DNA of 64,000 bases from Lantana camara (Eukaryota; Streptophyta; Magnoliopsida; Lamiales; Verbenaceae). Each line of letters opens with the position of its first letter. Positions within the stretch are counted from its first letter, which is position 1. Made by a program: the position numbers and the translations under genes. The notes under the pieces were generated by a model. The model had not been told where the DNA came from. It did not search any database and saw nothing but the letters and a program-made list of their open reading frames with translations. Shown here piece by piece: positions 20,997-31,674 of this stretch. The stretch covers positions 89,117,501 through 89,181,500 of the forward strand of contig CM074862.1 in assembly GCA_037501455.1 (NCBI GenBank), written 5' to 3'.

Positions 20997-22080
20997 CCAA
21001 TTAGACGGGAATATGGAAATAGTTTACTTGATGATTTCTTAATCTTATCCAATTGGGTTGGTGTGATTTTAGTTAATCTTACCTTTATTTCACCAATCAC
21101 CATAAAAACTCTCTAATTTGATTTTCTTACTTTTTTTTGCCTCCGTTTACTTGAATTTGTTATACCTATTTGGGTATTCGTGAAAATCCCAAATTATCCT
21201 TCCTCAAAATCCAAGAATTGTGAAAAAATTCTGTGTGATTCAGGACTTGAATGCTCTGAATAATCAGCTAATGTTGGTTATTCATCAAATTTTGTAGAAA
21301 GGTAAAGAAAACTAAAATCTGGTTAAATATTGTTGAATGGGTGGAAGAATTTCTATTCAGAAAAAATATGAATCCTATGCTGTCTTGAATTCAAATTTCC
21401 ACCCAAATACCTAACATAAATGCATTGGATTAATCAAATTTAGTATTCATAGACAGAGGTTTCATAAATCAAGAATCCAATCATTGGATTGAATTTATTT
21501 CATATTTTAATCATTTATCCCTATTAATTTCATCGGTCTATTAATATACATGACGTACGTACATAATTAAATTAGGAAATAAAAGTATAAAACACAAAAT
21601 TAAAATAATTAAATTAGAAGATAAAAATATAAAACATAAAATTAAAATAAAAAATTCAAAACCGACCAACAATATACAAGGCTTTGCTCTCAATCCAAGG
21701 CTAAAAATGGACAAACTATTTAGACCGTGTCAATTTCTTGGTGACCGCATATATAGTTGGAACCCCAAACATATAAATTAAAAAAACAAAAAAAAAATTA
21801 TATATACCATTAATATATTTATTTCAGTAATATATATATATATATATAAAATATTTTTTTTCAAACAAATTTGGCTGGCTCATGAACCGGCTCGCCAGCC
21901 ACGAAAAAAAAAAGGCAAAAAAAACAAAAAAGGTATGAGTTCGATTTGAATCTCGGTTCGATTCGACTTCGGTTTAAATTTTTCGATTTCGAATTCGAAT
22001 TCATACCTTAATCGGTCTGACTCGATTGGTTCATAAATCGGCACGGTTCATAAACATCCCTAGTTGGGGATATTCATATA
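20997..22080. other. AT-rich intergenic sequence
   Basis: No gene recognised. It contains poly-A and (TA)n tracts near 21790-21860 and CGAATTCGAA-type motifs near 21990. It ends in ATATA, which is repeated at 29912-29916 on the far side of the candidate transposon. Confidence 0.5.
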
Positions 22081-22849
22081 GGGCACGTTTACTTCCCTTT
22101 TTATGGTGGTGAACTCTTTGGTCCAATAAACCATCTTAAACCGGTTAAATACTAAAAATGACTGTTTACTTCACAATTTTACTAAATGCCTTATTTAACT
22201 TACTTTTGCAGGTTGTTTACTTTATTTTTTCATCAGAAATATTAATTGGGAAAATTACGTAAAAGTCCCTCAAACCCCCCAAACTAAAACAATCTCCTTT
22301 CTTGGTGGGGATTCTATTAAAAGGAACTTTCAAGTTTCTTTTAAATTAAATGACCCCCAAATTTTAAAGTTGTTAATAGATAACCCTTTCTTATAATTAA
22401 CCAAATAATTACTTTTACCTATTTTATTTTGACCCCCAACTTATAATATATTACAAATTAGACTCAAAAAATTTCCTGCCAAACCCATTTCTTCATTTTC
22501 TTCTCTCGATCAAATAACCCTTCTTCTTCTTCTTCTTATTCTTCTTCATGAAGAGATGGTGGTCGTGAGACGGTGGTCGGCCGGATTTGAGGCTGGCGGC
22601 GACTTCGCCGGCGGAAAGAGGTGCGCGGACGGGGTGGTGACTGTAGGCGGTTGTTGGAGAGGCCACGATAATTGCGTCGGATAGGACGCGAAGAGAATGG
22701 AAAAGCGACGGTCGGCGTGGGTCGCCGGATCTGGGTCTTGGATGCAAGCGAGTGTATCCATATTCTTGTAAGGATGCTAGGCTTCACACTTTCTTGGATC
22801 TGGAAAACATTACTTTCTTGACATTCAATTCATCCCTTTCCCATGTGAG

Positions 22850-23371
22850 TGCAGACCAAAATCCAGATCCAGACGGGCGCATTCATGGATGGCGCCCCTG
22901 GATTCCGGCGAGGATCCATACTCGTATGCAGACCTGTCCCGATCCGAGGCCAAGAATTTCCCGGATCAGGAATGGGTCTACACGGCGGCGGAGGAGTGCC
23001 ACTTTTCTACTGCACAGAGCACTCCGAGATTCACCACCACCGCTTCCTGCGTAACGCCGGCCAAGAGCGTTTGCACGGAGGGCTATTTTCGGAGCTTGGA
23101 CCCCAATGAGTACCCGAATTACATGGCGAAAACGCGGTCGTTCAAGGCGAAGCTGAGGTCGCATAGCGCCCCAAAACAGAGACCTGAACTGGGGCCGAGG
23201 AGGAAGCTTTCTCTCCACGAAATGATGGAGTCGAGGAACAGTTTGAGTGGTGTGAGGATGCAGAGGTCGTGCTCGAAGGCTCAAGAAGCCATTAATTTCA
23301 ATAATGCTGTTATGGGAAAGCTTGGTAGGTCTTCTGATTTTGTTAGGGAAAATAACTTTTACCCTAATTGA
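22850..23371 (+). pseudogene. IQD-family protein C-terminal (DUF4005) fragment
   Basis: An open frame from the ATG at 22889 to 23371 (160 residues) carries IQD 3'-exon hallmarks: EWVYTAAEECHFSTAQSTPRF, then NYMAKTRSFKAKLRSHSAP with KQRPELGP, KLSLHEMMESRNSLSG and SCSKAQEAINFNNAVMGKL. IQD proteins bind calmodulin and microtubules. The IQ67 calmodulin-binding domain and all upstream exons are missing, and an AG at about 22855 marks the former exon boundary. The preserved frame suggests recent capture, or use as part of a chimeric transcript. It lies within the candidate TIR element. It is not a complete gene. Confidence 0.8.
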
Positions 23372-23885
23372 GCAATATTATTGGTGAGATTTTTCAGAAA
23401 GCATGAGGGATTTTAGCTAAGCTGTAAAGAAATGTGCTTATTTTGTAATATTTTATCATTGGGATTTTGAAATTAAGGAAAGAAGTTGAAATTTAATTGT
23501 CCTAGTTTCGTTTACTTATGTTTTTCCAGGTTTCGTACTAGGGTGGGACATATATTGTCCGTTATAATGCTTTCTGCTGTTGAGAAGCAGATTACGCCTT
23601 CTTTTGTGTCCAAGATGAGAAGTGAGCTATTGGAGTTAGTGAGAAGTATAATGGTTAATTAGTGAAATTGGTTTTTCTTGCAGAATGATTTGATTCTGAT
23701 ATGTGCTGTGATGATTTTGGTGAGAACGCCAATCTTATTATCTTATATACCATTCTCTGTTTCAAGAGGGAGCTTGCAGTGAGTGCAACCCTTTCCCCTA
23801 TATTTCGGTGGTTTCTTTGTCTTTAGATGTATGAACAATGTTGAAGTTTCTAAAGAGTCCCTTTCCAGTTTTGATTAAGTTTCTG

Positions 23886-24088
23886 CTGTTGAGAGAATGA
23901 GGCCGACTATGAAGGAAGTGGCAATAGAATTGGAGAGTGTGAGAAGGTCTCAAATGCCAGCAACTTCAAGTGCTGATAATGGATTTCAAGAAACTAGGTT
24001 TGATGAATCCAAGATGATGATGATTTCGGATTTCGAATACAAGAAAAACACTTGCAATCAACCTCTGGGTCCTCAAAGATCAAATTGA
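23886..24088 (+). pseudogene. Wall-associated-kinase-like C-terminal fragment
   Basis: The open stretch RMRPTMKEVAIELESVRRSQ then ..MMMISDFEYKKN ends at 24088. RPTMKEVAxELE is the end of the kinase domain in WAK/WAKL receptor kinases, followed by the usual short tail. No catalytic kinase sequence lies upstream; 23380-23885 holds no recognisable domain. It is a captured or residual gene end. Confidence 0.7.
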
Positions 24089-24219
24089 TACATCTTTGAT
24101 CATACTTTACTTTTGCAAATGTGGATATTATTTTTGGAAATGTGTAATCTATTGTTCCAATATGCATCTTTTGTTACAACGTGTAATATCGTTTATTCGT
24201 ATATACTAGTTTATTCACG

Positions 24220-24660
24220 AAATATATGTTTGTACAAAGTGAAAAATGCTTACTGAAAAATTGGGTTGCTCAACGGAAAAAAGCGATTTCAAATGAAATA
24301 AGAGATCGCTTTTTTTTGACTTGTTTTTCATCACCTCGAAAAAAAGCGATCGCTTTTTTCCTTTGCAATCGCTTTTTCCAGCTTGTTCACTTGGCCAACG
24401 GAAAAAAACGATTTCAAATGAAATAAGAGATCGCTTTTTTTGGGACTTGTTTTTCATCACCTCGAAAAAAAACGATCGCTTTTTTCCTTTGCAATTGCTT
24501 TTTTTAGCTTGTTGAAATCTAACTCCTTAAAAAGCTGATCGCTTTTTTAAGGAGTTCAAATCAAACTGAAAAAAGAGCGATCGCTTTTTTAGGATTTGAA
24601 ATCGCTTTTTTAGGAGTCCCAATCAAACTCCTAAAAAAGCGATAACTTTTTTTTCTTTGA
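24220..24660. repeat. Palindromic AAGCGATCGCTT satellite, left block
   Basis: Two units of about 125 bp are followed by degenerate remnants. Each unit has a palindrome of the AAAAAGCGATCGCTTTTTT type, an ATTTCAAATGAAAT dyad and the linker TTTTTCATCACCTCG. Same family as 26757-28860. Confidence 0.85.
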
Positions 24661-24779
24661 AAGGACAAACGTTCATGCTAAGTTAACATCTAAAAAAATT
24701 AATTTTTCTAAGTTATAATATGCATAAATCGAGCGATTTATTAATATTGAATGGAAATTGTGTCATTATGTTTTAGTAA

Positions 24780-26756
24780 TTATAACTCCAAGTTACAAAT
24801 CCGATCGCTTAAGCGACAAACTCAATCGCTTAGATGGTTCTTTGTATTTTCGCTATTAATCAATATATTTAAAAATTATATGAATTATATTTAATTGATG
24901 AATTATATTCTAAGTAGTTATAATAAGTTACAAACCCAATCGTTTAAGCGACAAACTCAATAGTTTAAATGAACTTAGTGTTTTCAACTAAATTGTTTAA
25001 GTGACAAACTCAATCACTTAAATATATTATTAGTGTTTTATATAATACATTACACAATGATAAAAGATTATAGAAATTGAATATATATATATATATCACT
25101 TGAGAATAGGAAAATCGAGTTTTTGTAATTATAACTCCAAGTGAAGGAGACATCGCTTAAACGATTCCTTGTGTTTTCAACTAAATCGCTTAAGCGACAA
25201 ACCCAATCGCTTAAAAGAACCTTGTATTTTAACTAAATCGCTTAAGCGACACCCAATCGCTTAAATGATTCTTTGTAGTTTAACTAAATCGCTTAAGCGA
25301 CAAACTCAATCACTTATACAATATTTTATTAACCAAGAGGGCTACTTGTTGAAATATTTTGTTTCACGGGACACTCAATCAACAAGTGATTGTAAAAACA
25401 TGTCTTGTGTATTAAAGTTCAAAACCACTATTAATCAATGTAATTAAAAATTATGTGAATTATATTTAATTGATGAAGGATAAAACATTAATGCTAAGTT
25501 TACATTTAATAAATCATATTGTTAGTGTTATATGTTATACATTACATGATGATAAAAGATTATATATTATTAGTGAAATATATTATTAGTGTTATATGTT
25601 ATACATTACATGATGATAGAAGATTATAGAAATTGAATATATATCTATATAGGAAAATCATAAATGTTATATTTAAAGTAAAAGAAATCAGATTTTTGCA
25701 ATTATACTCCAACCGATCGTGAAAACATATCTTGTGTATTGAAGTTCAAAACAACTATTAATAAATGTAACAAAATCGCTTAAGCGACAAATACAATCGC
25801 TTAGATGATTCTTGTATTTTCAACTACATCGCTTAAGCGACAAACACAATCGCTTAAACAATTAAAGTCGATTTCTTAAAAAAATAACTTTTCTAAATTA
25901 TAATATATACAAATCAAGCGAATTATTATATTTTAATGGAAATTGTACCATTAATCATGTTTTAGTAATCAAGGGGCTATTTGTTGAAATACTTTGTTTC
26001 ACAAGACGCTCAATCCACCAATTGATTGTAAAAACATATCTTGTGTATTAAAGTTCAAAACCACTGTCAATCAATGTAATTGAAAATTACGCGAGTAATA
26101 TTAATTGATGAAAGGAAAAACGTTCATGCTAATTTCACATTAAATAAATCATATTTTTGACTTATATGTGTAAATCTTTTATTCGTCATGAAATATATTA
26201 TTAGTGCTACATGAAATACATTACATGATAATAGAAAATGATTATATATATATATGAAAATTGGTCAACACTTATGAATTCTTTATATTTTTAACTAAAT
26301 CGCTTAAAGGATTTTTTCTATTTTAACTAAATCGATTAAGCGACAAAGCCAATCGCTTAAACGATTAAAGTCAATATCTTAGAAATTTAAAATTTCTAAG
26401 TTATAATAAGTATAAATCAAGTGAATTATTACTATCTTAATGAAAATTGTGATAGACGCTTAGACGGTTCCTTGTTATTTTAACTAAATCGCTTAAGCGA
26501 CAAACATAAATCAATTAATCATGTGCCATTAACACTCAATCACTAAGTGATTGCAAAAAAAAAAATTGTGCATATTAACACTCAAAATAATTGTATTAAA
26601 GTTAAAGTGAAAGAACTCGGGTATATTTAATTGTAACTCCAACCGATTGTGACAATCGCTTAAATGATTGTTCATGTTTTTAACACAATCGCTTGAATGA
26701 ACTAAATCGCTTAAGCGACGAATCCAATCGCTTAAATGATTCCTCGTGTTTTTAAC
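24780..26756. repeat. Interspersed TCGCTTAAGCGA repeats (about 52-bp unit)
   Basis: Perfect copies of the palindrome lie at 24805, 25186, 25238, 25289, 25776, 25829, 26489 and 26706 (12 bp each), with decayed ones between. Local spacing is 51-53 bp, with a linker like CAAACTCAATCGCTTAAATGATT. The palindrome uses the same half-site AAGCGA as the flanking blocks but in opposite arrangement. AT-rich filler and no gene. Confidence 0.8.
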
Positions 26757-28860
26757 TAAATCGCTCAAATGAAATAAGCGATCGCTTTTTTTGGAGTTGT
26801 TTTTCATCACCTCGAAAAAAAAGCGATCGCTTTTTTTCTTTGCAATCGCTTTTTCCATCGGAATCTTTTGGATAGCTTAAAAAAACGATTTCAAATGAAA
26901 TAAGCGATCGCTTTTTTTGGAGTTGTTTTTCATCACCTCGAAAAAAAGTGATCGCTTTGTTTCTTTGTAATCGCTTTTTCTATCGGCATCTTTTGGACAA
27001 CTTAAAAAAGCGATTTCAAATGAAATAAGCGATCGCTTTTTTTTGGAGTTGTTTTTCATCACCTCGAAAAAAAAAGCGATCTCTTTTTGCTTTGAAATCG
27101 CTTTTTCCATCGGAATCTTTTGCATAGCTTAAAAAAGCGATTTCAAATGAAATAAGCGATCGCTTTTTTTGGAGTTGTTTTTCATCACCTCAAAAAAATA
27201 AGCGATCACTTTTTTTCTTTGCAATCGCTTTTTCCAGCAGAATCTTTTGGATAGCTTAAAAAAGCGATTTCAAATGAAATAAGCGATCGCTTTTTTTTGG
27301 AGTTGTTTTTCATCACCTCGAAAAAAAGCGATCGCTTTTTTTCTTTGCAATCGCTTTTTCCATCGGAATCTTTTGGACAGCTTAAAAAAGCGATTGCAAA
27401 TGAAATAAGTGATCGCTTTTTTTCTTTGCAATCGCTTTTTCCATCGGAATCTTTTGGATAACTTAAAAAAGCGATTTCAAATGAAATAAGCGATCGCTTT
27501 TTTTTGGAGTTGTTTTTCATCACCTCAAAAAAAAAAAAAGGGATCGCTTTTTTTCTTTGCAATCGCTTTTTCTAGCAGAATCTTTTGGATAGCTTAAAAA
27601 AGCGATTTCAAATGAAATAAGCGATCGCTTTTTTTTGGAGTTATTTTTCATCACCTCGAAAAAAAGCGATCGCTTTTTTTCTTTGCAATCGCTTTTTCCA
27701 TCGGAATCTTTTGGACAGCTTAAAAAAACGATTTCAAATGAAATAAGCGATCGCTTTTTTTGGAGTTGTTTTTCATCACCTCAAAAAAAAAAAAAAACGG
27801 TCGTTTTTTTCCTTTGCAATCGCTTTTTCCAGCAAAATCTTTTGGATAGCTTAAAAAAGCGATTTCAAATGAAATAAGCGATCGCTTTTTTAGGAGTTGT
27901 TTTTCATCATCTCGAAAAAAAGCGATCGTTTTTTTTTCTTTGCAATCGCTTTTTCCATCGGAATCTTTTGGACAGCTTAAAAAAGCGATTTCAAATGAAA
28001 TAAGCGATCGCTTTTTTTGGAGTTGTTTTTCATCACCTCGAAAAAAAAAAGCGATCGCTTTTTTTCTTTGCAATCGCTTTTTCCATCGGAATCTTTTGGA
28101 TAGTCTAAAAAAGCGATTTCAAATGAAATAACCGATCGCTTTTTTTTTTGAGTTGTTTTTCATCACCTCGAAAAAAAGCGATCGTTTTTTTTTTTTTTTG
28201 CAATCGCTTTTTCCATCGGAATCTTTTGGACAGCTTAAAAAAGCGATTTCAAATGAAATAAGCGATCGCTTTTTTTTGGAGTTGTTTTTCATCACCTCGA
28301 AAAAAAACGATCGCTTTTTTTTCTTTGCAATCGCTTTTTCCATCTGAATCTTTTGGACAACTTAAAAAAGTGATTTCAAATGAAATAAGCGATCGCTTTT
28401 TTTGGATTTGTTTTTCATCATCTCGGAAAAAAAAAGCGATCGCTTTTTTTCTTTGCAATCGCTTTTTCCATCGGAATCTTTTGGATAACTTAAAAAAGCG
28501 ATTTCAAATGAAATAAGCGATCACTTTTTTTGGAGCTGTTTTTCAACTCGAAAAAAAGCAATCGTTTTTTTTCTTTGCAATCGCTTTTTTCATCTAAATC
28601 TTTGGACAACTGAAAAAAGCGATTTCAAAAGAAATAAGCGATCGTTTTTTTTGGAGTTGTTTTTCATCACATCGAAAAAAAAGCGATCGCTTTTTTTTCT
28701 TTGCAATCGCTTTTTCCATCGGAATCTTTTGGACAACTTAAAAAGCGATTGCAAAGTTAAAAAGCGATCGCTTTTTTTAAAGTTAAATTTTATAACCTTA
28801 AAAAAACGATCGCTTTTTTTAATTTGCAATCGCTTTTTACAGGAGTATCGCTTGATTCCA
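26757..28860. repeat. Palindromic AAGCGATCGCTT satellite, main block (about 16 units)
   Basis: Tandem units of roughly 105-130 bp each contain two AAGCGATCGCTT palindromes in A/T runs, the dyad ATTTCAAATGAAAT, the linker TTTTTCATCACCTCG, and GAATCTTTTGGA(C/T)A. Unit ends are countable by the CATCACCTC anchor. ORFs rich in KKRS/FFF across the block are low-complexity artefacts. Confidence 0.92.
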
Positions 28861-30180
28861 TTCAAACATTTCCACAAACTCCTTGGGTGCATTATCTTCT
28901 TTCCCCCTTTATTTCCGATTCTTTTTCCTTTATTTTCAATTTTTTTTTTTTTATAAAGATATATTTTCAATTTAGTCCTTCATAAAATAAAAATTTTCAA
29001 AAGAATCCTATTATATAATTAAATAATTGACTTCATATTTATTATATTAAAAAAAATACAAAATAAAATTGAGGGCTATTTAGTTAAATGGAAACTTGAA
29101 AGGCACGTATAAACAAATTTCCTCCTCCTTTTTTTTTCCCAATCTTATCAGATTTACATTCATCTCATATCTCTTGAACGTAGCCCTCTACGACTTCACC
29201 TTCCACAGAAATAATTAACCAATTTTTCACCGATTTCATGAAGACAAAATTAATTTTTTAGCTTCAATCTTGATCGAATTGGTTTTTCCACTTCAAATTA
29301 GTTGCTTGTTTGGATGCGCACATCGATCTTAAAGAAAGTTCTGAACCCGATATTTTAGGGTTACCTTTGAAGAAAATCGAATTAAACAGTCTTAGCTCCA
29401 GCAAATTCGCTTCCAACAACCTTACTTCGTGTATTTATGAGAAGAGAAAAAATTCAACAAGAGAAGAAAAATTAGGGTTAGAAATCCATGAGAAATCCGA
29501 TGTATTTAGAAAGAGGAGTATAGAGAAGAATGGACACATACCTTACTTCGGGAGAGGTTGAGAAAGATTTGAGATCTGGAAAATTTCTCAATTGGAGGGA
29601 AATTTCCGAGCCCAAATTTTTCATCTGAAAATTTCAAAGGATCTCAGAAGTCTGAAATCTGCTTTTGATGAGGGGCATGGCAATTGATGTAATTAGCAAT
29701 ATGTTGTGGATAATATTGTCATTTTATGGCAACAAAAAGGTGATGACTTATTTAGAAGGTCCAATTTTGAGGTCCAAAATAACCAAACTCATAAACCACT
29801 CCACCTACGGGCCTATTGATTAAGACAAGGCCCACAACATTGTAAAGTAAACATTTTAAACTGCCACTTTATTTTACTAAAGCCCAGTTATCTACTATTG
29901 TAAACGTGCCCATATATGTTTAAACATGTATATGTAATTTATCCTAATTTATAAGGGATTTATAAGTGAAAATGTCTTATCTATGAGCCATACCGGACTC
30001 GATAACATGAACACAATACGAGATATAAATTTTTTTTAATTTTTCACGTAAATAATATCGAATATAACATCAACACGATTATTGAACACGATAATATATA
30101 ATAAAATAATATTTTTAAAAATATTCGTGTATTAAAGAATCTTATTTATTACTTTTTCGTGCGAATTTGATGGTAGACAA
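28861..30180. other. Unannotated flank of the satellite and candidate transposon end
   Basis: No recognised gene. An 83-codon ORF at 29310-29561 has no known domain; read on the minus strand the region (TAAATACACG, then CCCTAATTTTTCTTC) looks more like a promoter and 5' leader. 29800-29911 is the right terminal part of the candidate TIR element. 29917-30180 is AT-rich. Confidence 0.4.
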
Positions 30181-30189
30181 TGCATGGAC

Positions 30190-30597
30190 GAGGAATACAG
30201 ATACTAGAGCAATGACCCCTAATGGATTTTACTGAGGAAATGAGAAAATTAGAGGTGAAAGCTGACAGCTACACATTTCCTTCGGTTATAGACGCTCGTG
30301 GGAGTTTGATGGATTTCGAGAAAGGGAGTGTTGTTCATGAGCATGTTTTTGGATGGGGTTTTGAATCTGATTTGTACATTACTAATGCACTCATAGGCAT
30401 GTATTCAACGTGTAAGGAACTGGGGCGTGCAAGAGAAGTGTTTGATGGAATGCTGCAGAGAGATATTGTTTCTTGGAACAGTTTGATTTCTTGTTATAAT
30501 TCCGATGGATACATCAAAGCAGCATTGGAAACTTATGATCAATTGAAAATGAATGGTTTAGTGACTGATTCTTTTTCTTTTGCGATTGTTTACTGTT
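30190..30597 (+). pseudogene. PPR N-terminal fragment upstream of the fourth GST unit
   Basis: An open frame at 30222-30599 carries MRKLEVKADSYTFPSVIDA, GSVVHEHVFGWGF, LYITNALIGMYSTCKELGRA, REVFDGMLQRDIVSWNSLIS. It is the same part of the PPR gene as 12650-12980, and here it is better preserved. It ends abruptly after SFAIVYC in spacer sequence. The PPR repeats alone would not make a functional editing factor. Confidence 0.8.
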
Positions 30598-30599
30598 GA

Positions 30600-31490
30600 T
30601 TGTGAAGATGCTTTTGCGGATCAGAAGACATAAGTGCCATACCATCCATATGGTATGAATGGGCGAGTTTTTTCTACATAGATTTATACTCTTTTAACAT
30701 TAGATGGAGCAAAACTACTTGAATCTAATACCTTTAACTATGCAGGTGATCATTTGAAATGTCGCTGAAGCATATAAAGCTGCTCTGATTCACATGCTGA
30801 AGGTAAACAAAAAATAATATCAAACCATACTCCCAACAGTATGTGATTATTGAAATATTTTAGAATATGCAAAGATTCATGATTGTGGTTCTAAGTATAT
30901 ACTTTGAAAACACTTCAATTTTGCTTAACTAATATCTTGATTTCCACCTTTTGGCTTTTGAAACTGTCAAATGTTCATTCAGATAATCGTGGTAAACCAT
31001 CAAACTCGACATTTTAACTTCCCACCTAACAATACATCAGCACCAAGACTAGAAAATATAGCATTCAGACAACCAAACCAGAATCAATAATAAATTGTTA
31101 CTTAACAAGATTGTCATTGAGAACCAAAAATGCAGGGGAAACAAACACTTTAAAGTGAAACTTTTATTAAATTGTCCCAGAATGGATCCCAAGCGATCAT
31201 AATGAGACGAAAACTGATGATAGAGGGTCAGTCGGTCAGATACCCTTTTCTCTGTCCTTCACTTTTTGTGGGTGAATTTGCCTTTTCTGTTCATTTTATT
31301 GAATATTTAATCTAATAATCACAGAAGCTATTGGTATGAAGTTGCTTTCGAGGATCTTCAGACATAACTGCCATACAATTGATATGGTATGAATGAGTGA
31401 GTTTTTTCTACCTTAATTTATACTCTTTTAACAGTAGATGGTGCAAAACTAACTAAATCTACTTTAACTACGCAGGTGATCATTTTAAAA
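30600..31490. repeat. Fourth GST-unit spacer, internally rearranged
   Basis: It contains two partial spacer modules. 30640-31170 runs through the GST 3'-flank module (to AAACTTTTATTAAATTGTCCCAG) and then jumps at about 31180 to the TGATCATAATGAG module, with no GST between. It ends in TAAAA (31486-31490), the TSD of the outer copia element. The unit resumes at 56001. Confidence 0.65.
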
Positions 31491-31674
31491 AGTTAGAATT
31501 TAAGATTTAGACTTTGGGGAAATTTTCTGAATTCCATTAATTTCTGTATATCCGGACTTACAACATACATACAATAAATAGGGACAAACATCTACAGAAA
31601 AGGAAAGATATGTACAAATGTAATCCCGCTAACTACGGAAATAAATCCCTACTAATTAACCGTAATCTCGAACA
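31491..31674 (-). repeat. Outer copia 3' LTR (184 bp)
   Basis: On the minus strand it starts TGTTCGAGATTACGG and ends ATTCTAACT. A GAGGGGGAG polypurine tract lies immediately upstream of it at 31675-31683. Confidence 0.9.

Larger units (their letters stand above)
22081..29911. mobile_element. Candidate 7.8-kb gene-fragment-carrying DNA transposon
   Basis: GGGCACGTTTAC at 22081-22092 is matched by its exact inverse GTAAACGTGCCC at 29900-29911. Both sides are flanked by ATATA (22076-22080 and 29912-29916; a 3-bp ATA duplication would fit a PIF/Harbinger-like element). Inward-facing GTTTACTT motifs recur near both ends (22163, 22213, and inverted near 29851). Inside are 3' fragments of an IQD gene and a kinase gene, a large palindromic satellite, and no transposase, as in Pack-type non-autonomous elements. 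The terminal repeat is short, so two separate small elements remain possible. Confidence 0.4.

Noticed and set aside
22493..22787. Minus-strand ORFs of 71-84 codons near the IQD fragment
   Set aside because: They overlap one another in three frames and show no family; probably shadows of a GC-rich gene-derived segment.
24220..28860. GCGATCGC octamers resemble the cyanobacterial HIP1 palindrome
   Set aside because: The context is plainly plant, the core is the longer AAGCGATCGCTT in tandem units, and the octamer follows from that dyad; no bacterial link is needed.
26529..28970. ORFs rich in KKRSLISFE and FFFCNRFF
   Set aside because: They are translations of the satellite in several frames and both strands, without start context or domain.
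29310..29561. 83-codon ORF as a small gene
   Set aside because: No recognisable domain, no clear promoter in that direction, and the opposite strand looks more like a 5' leader.
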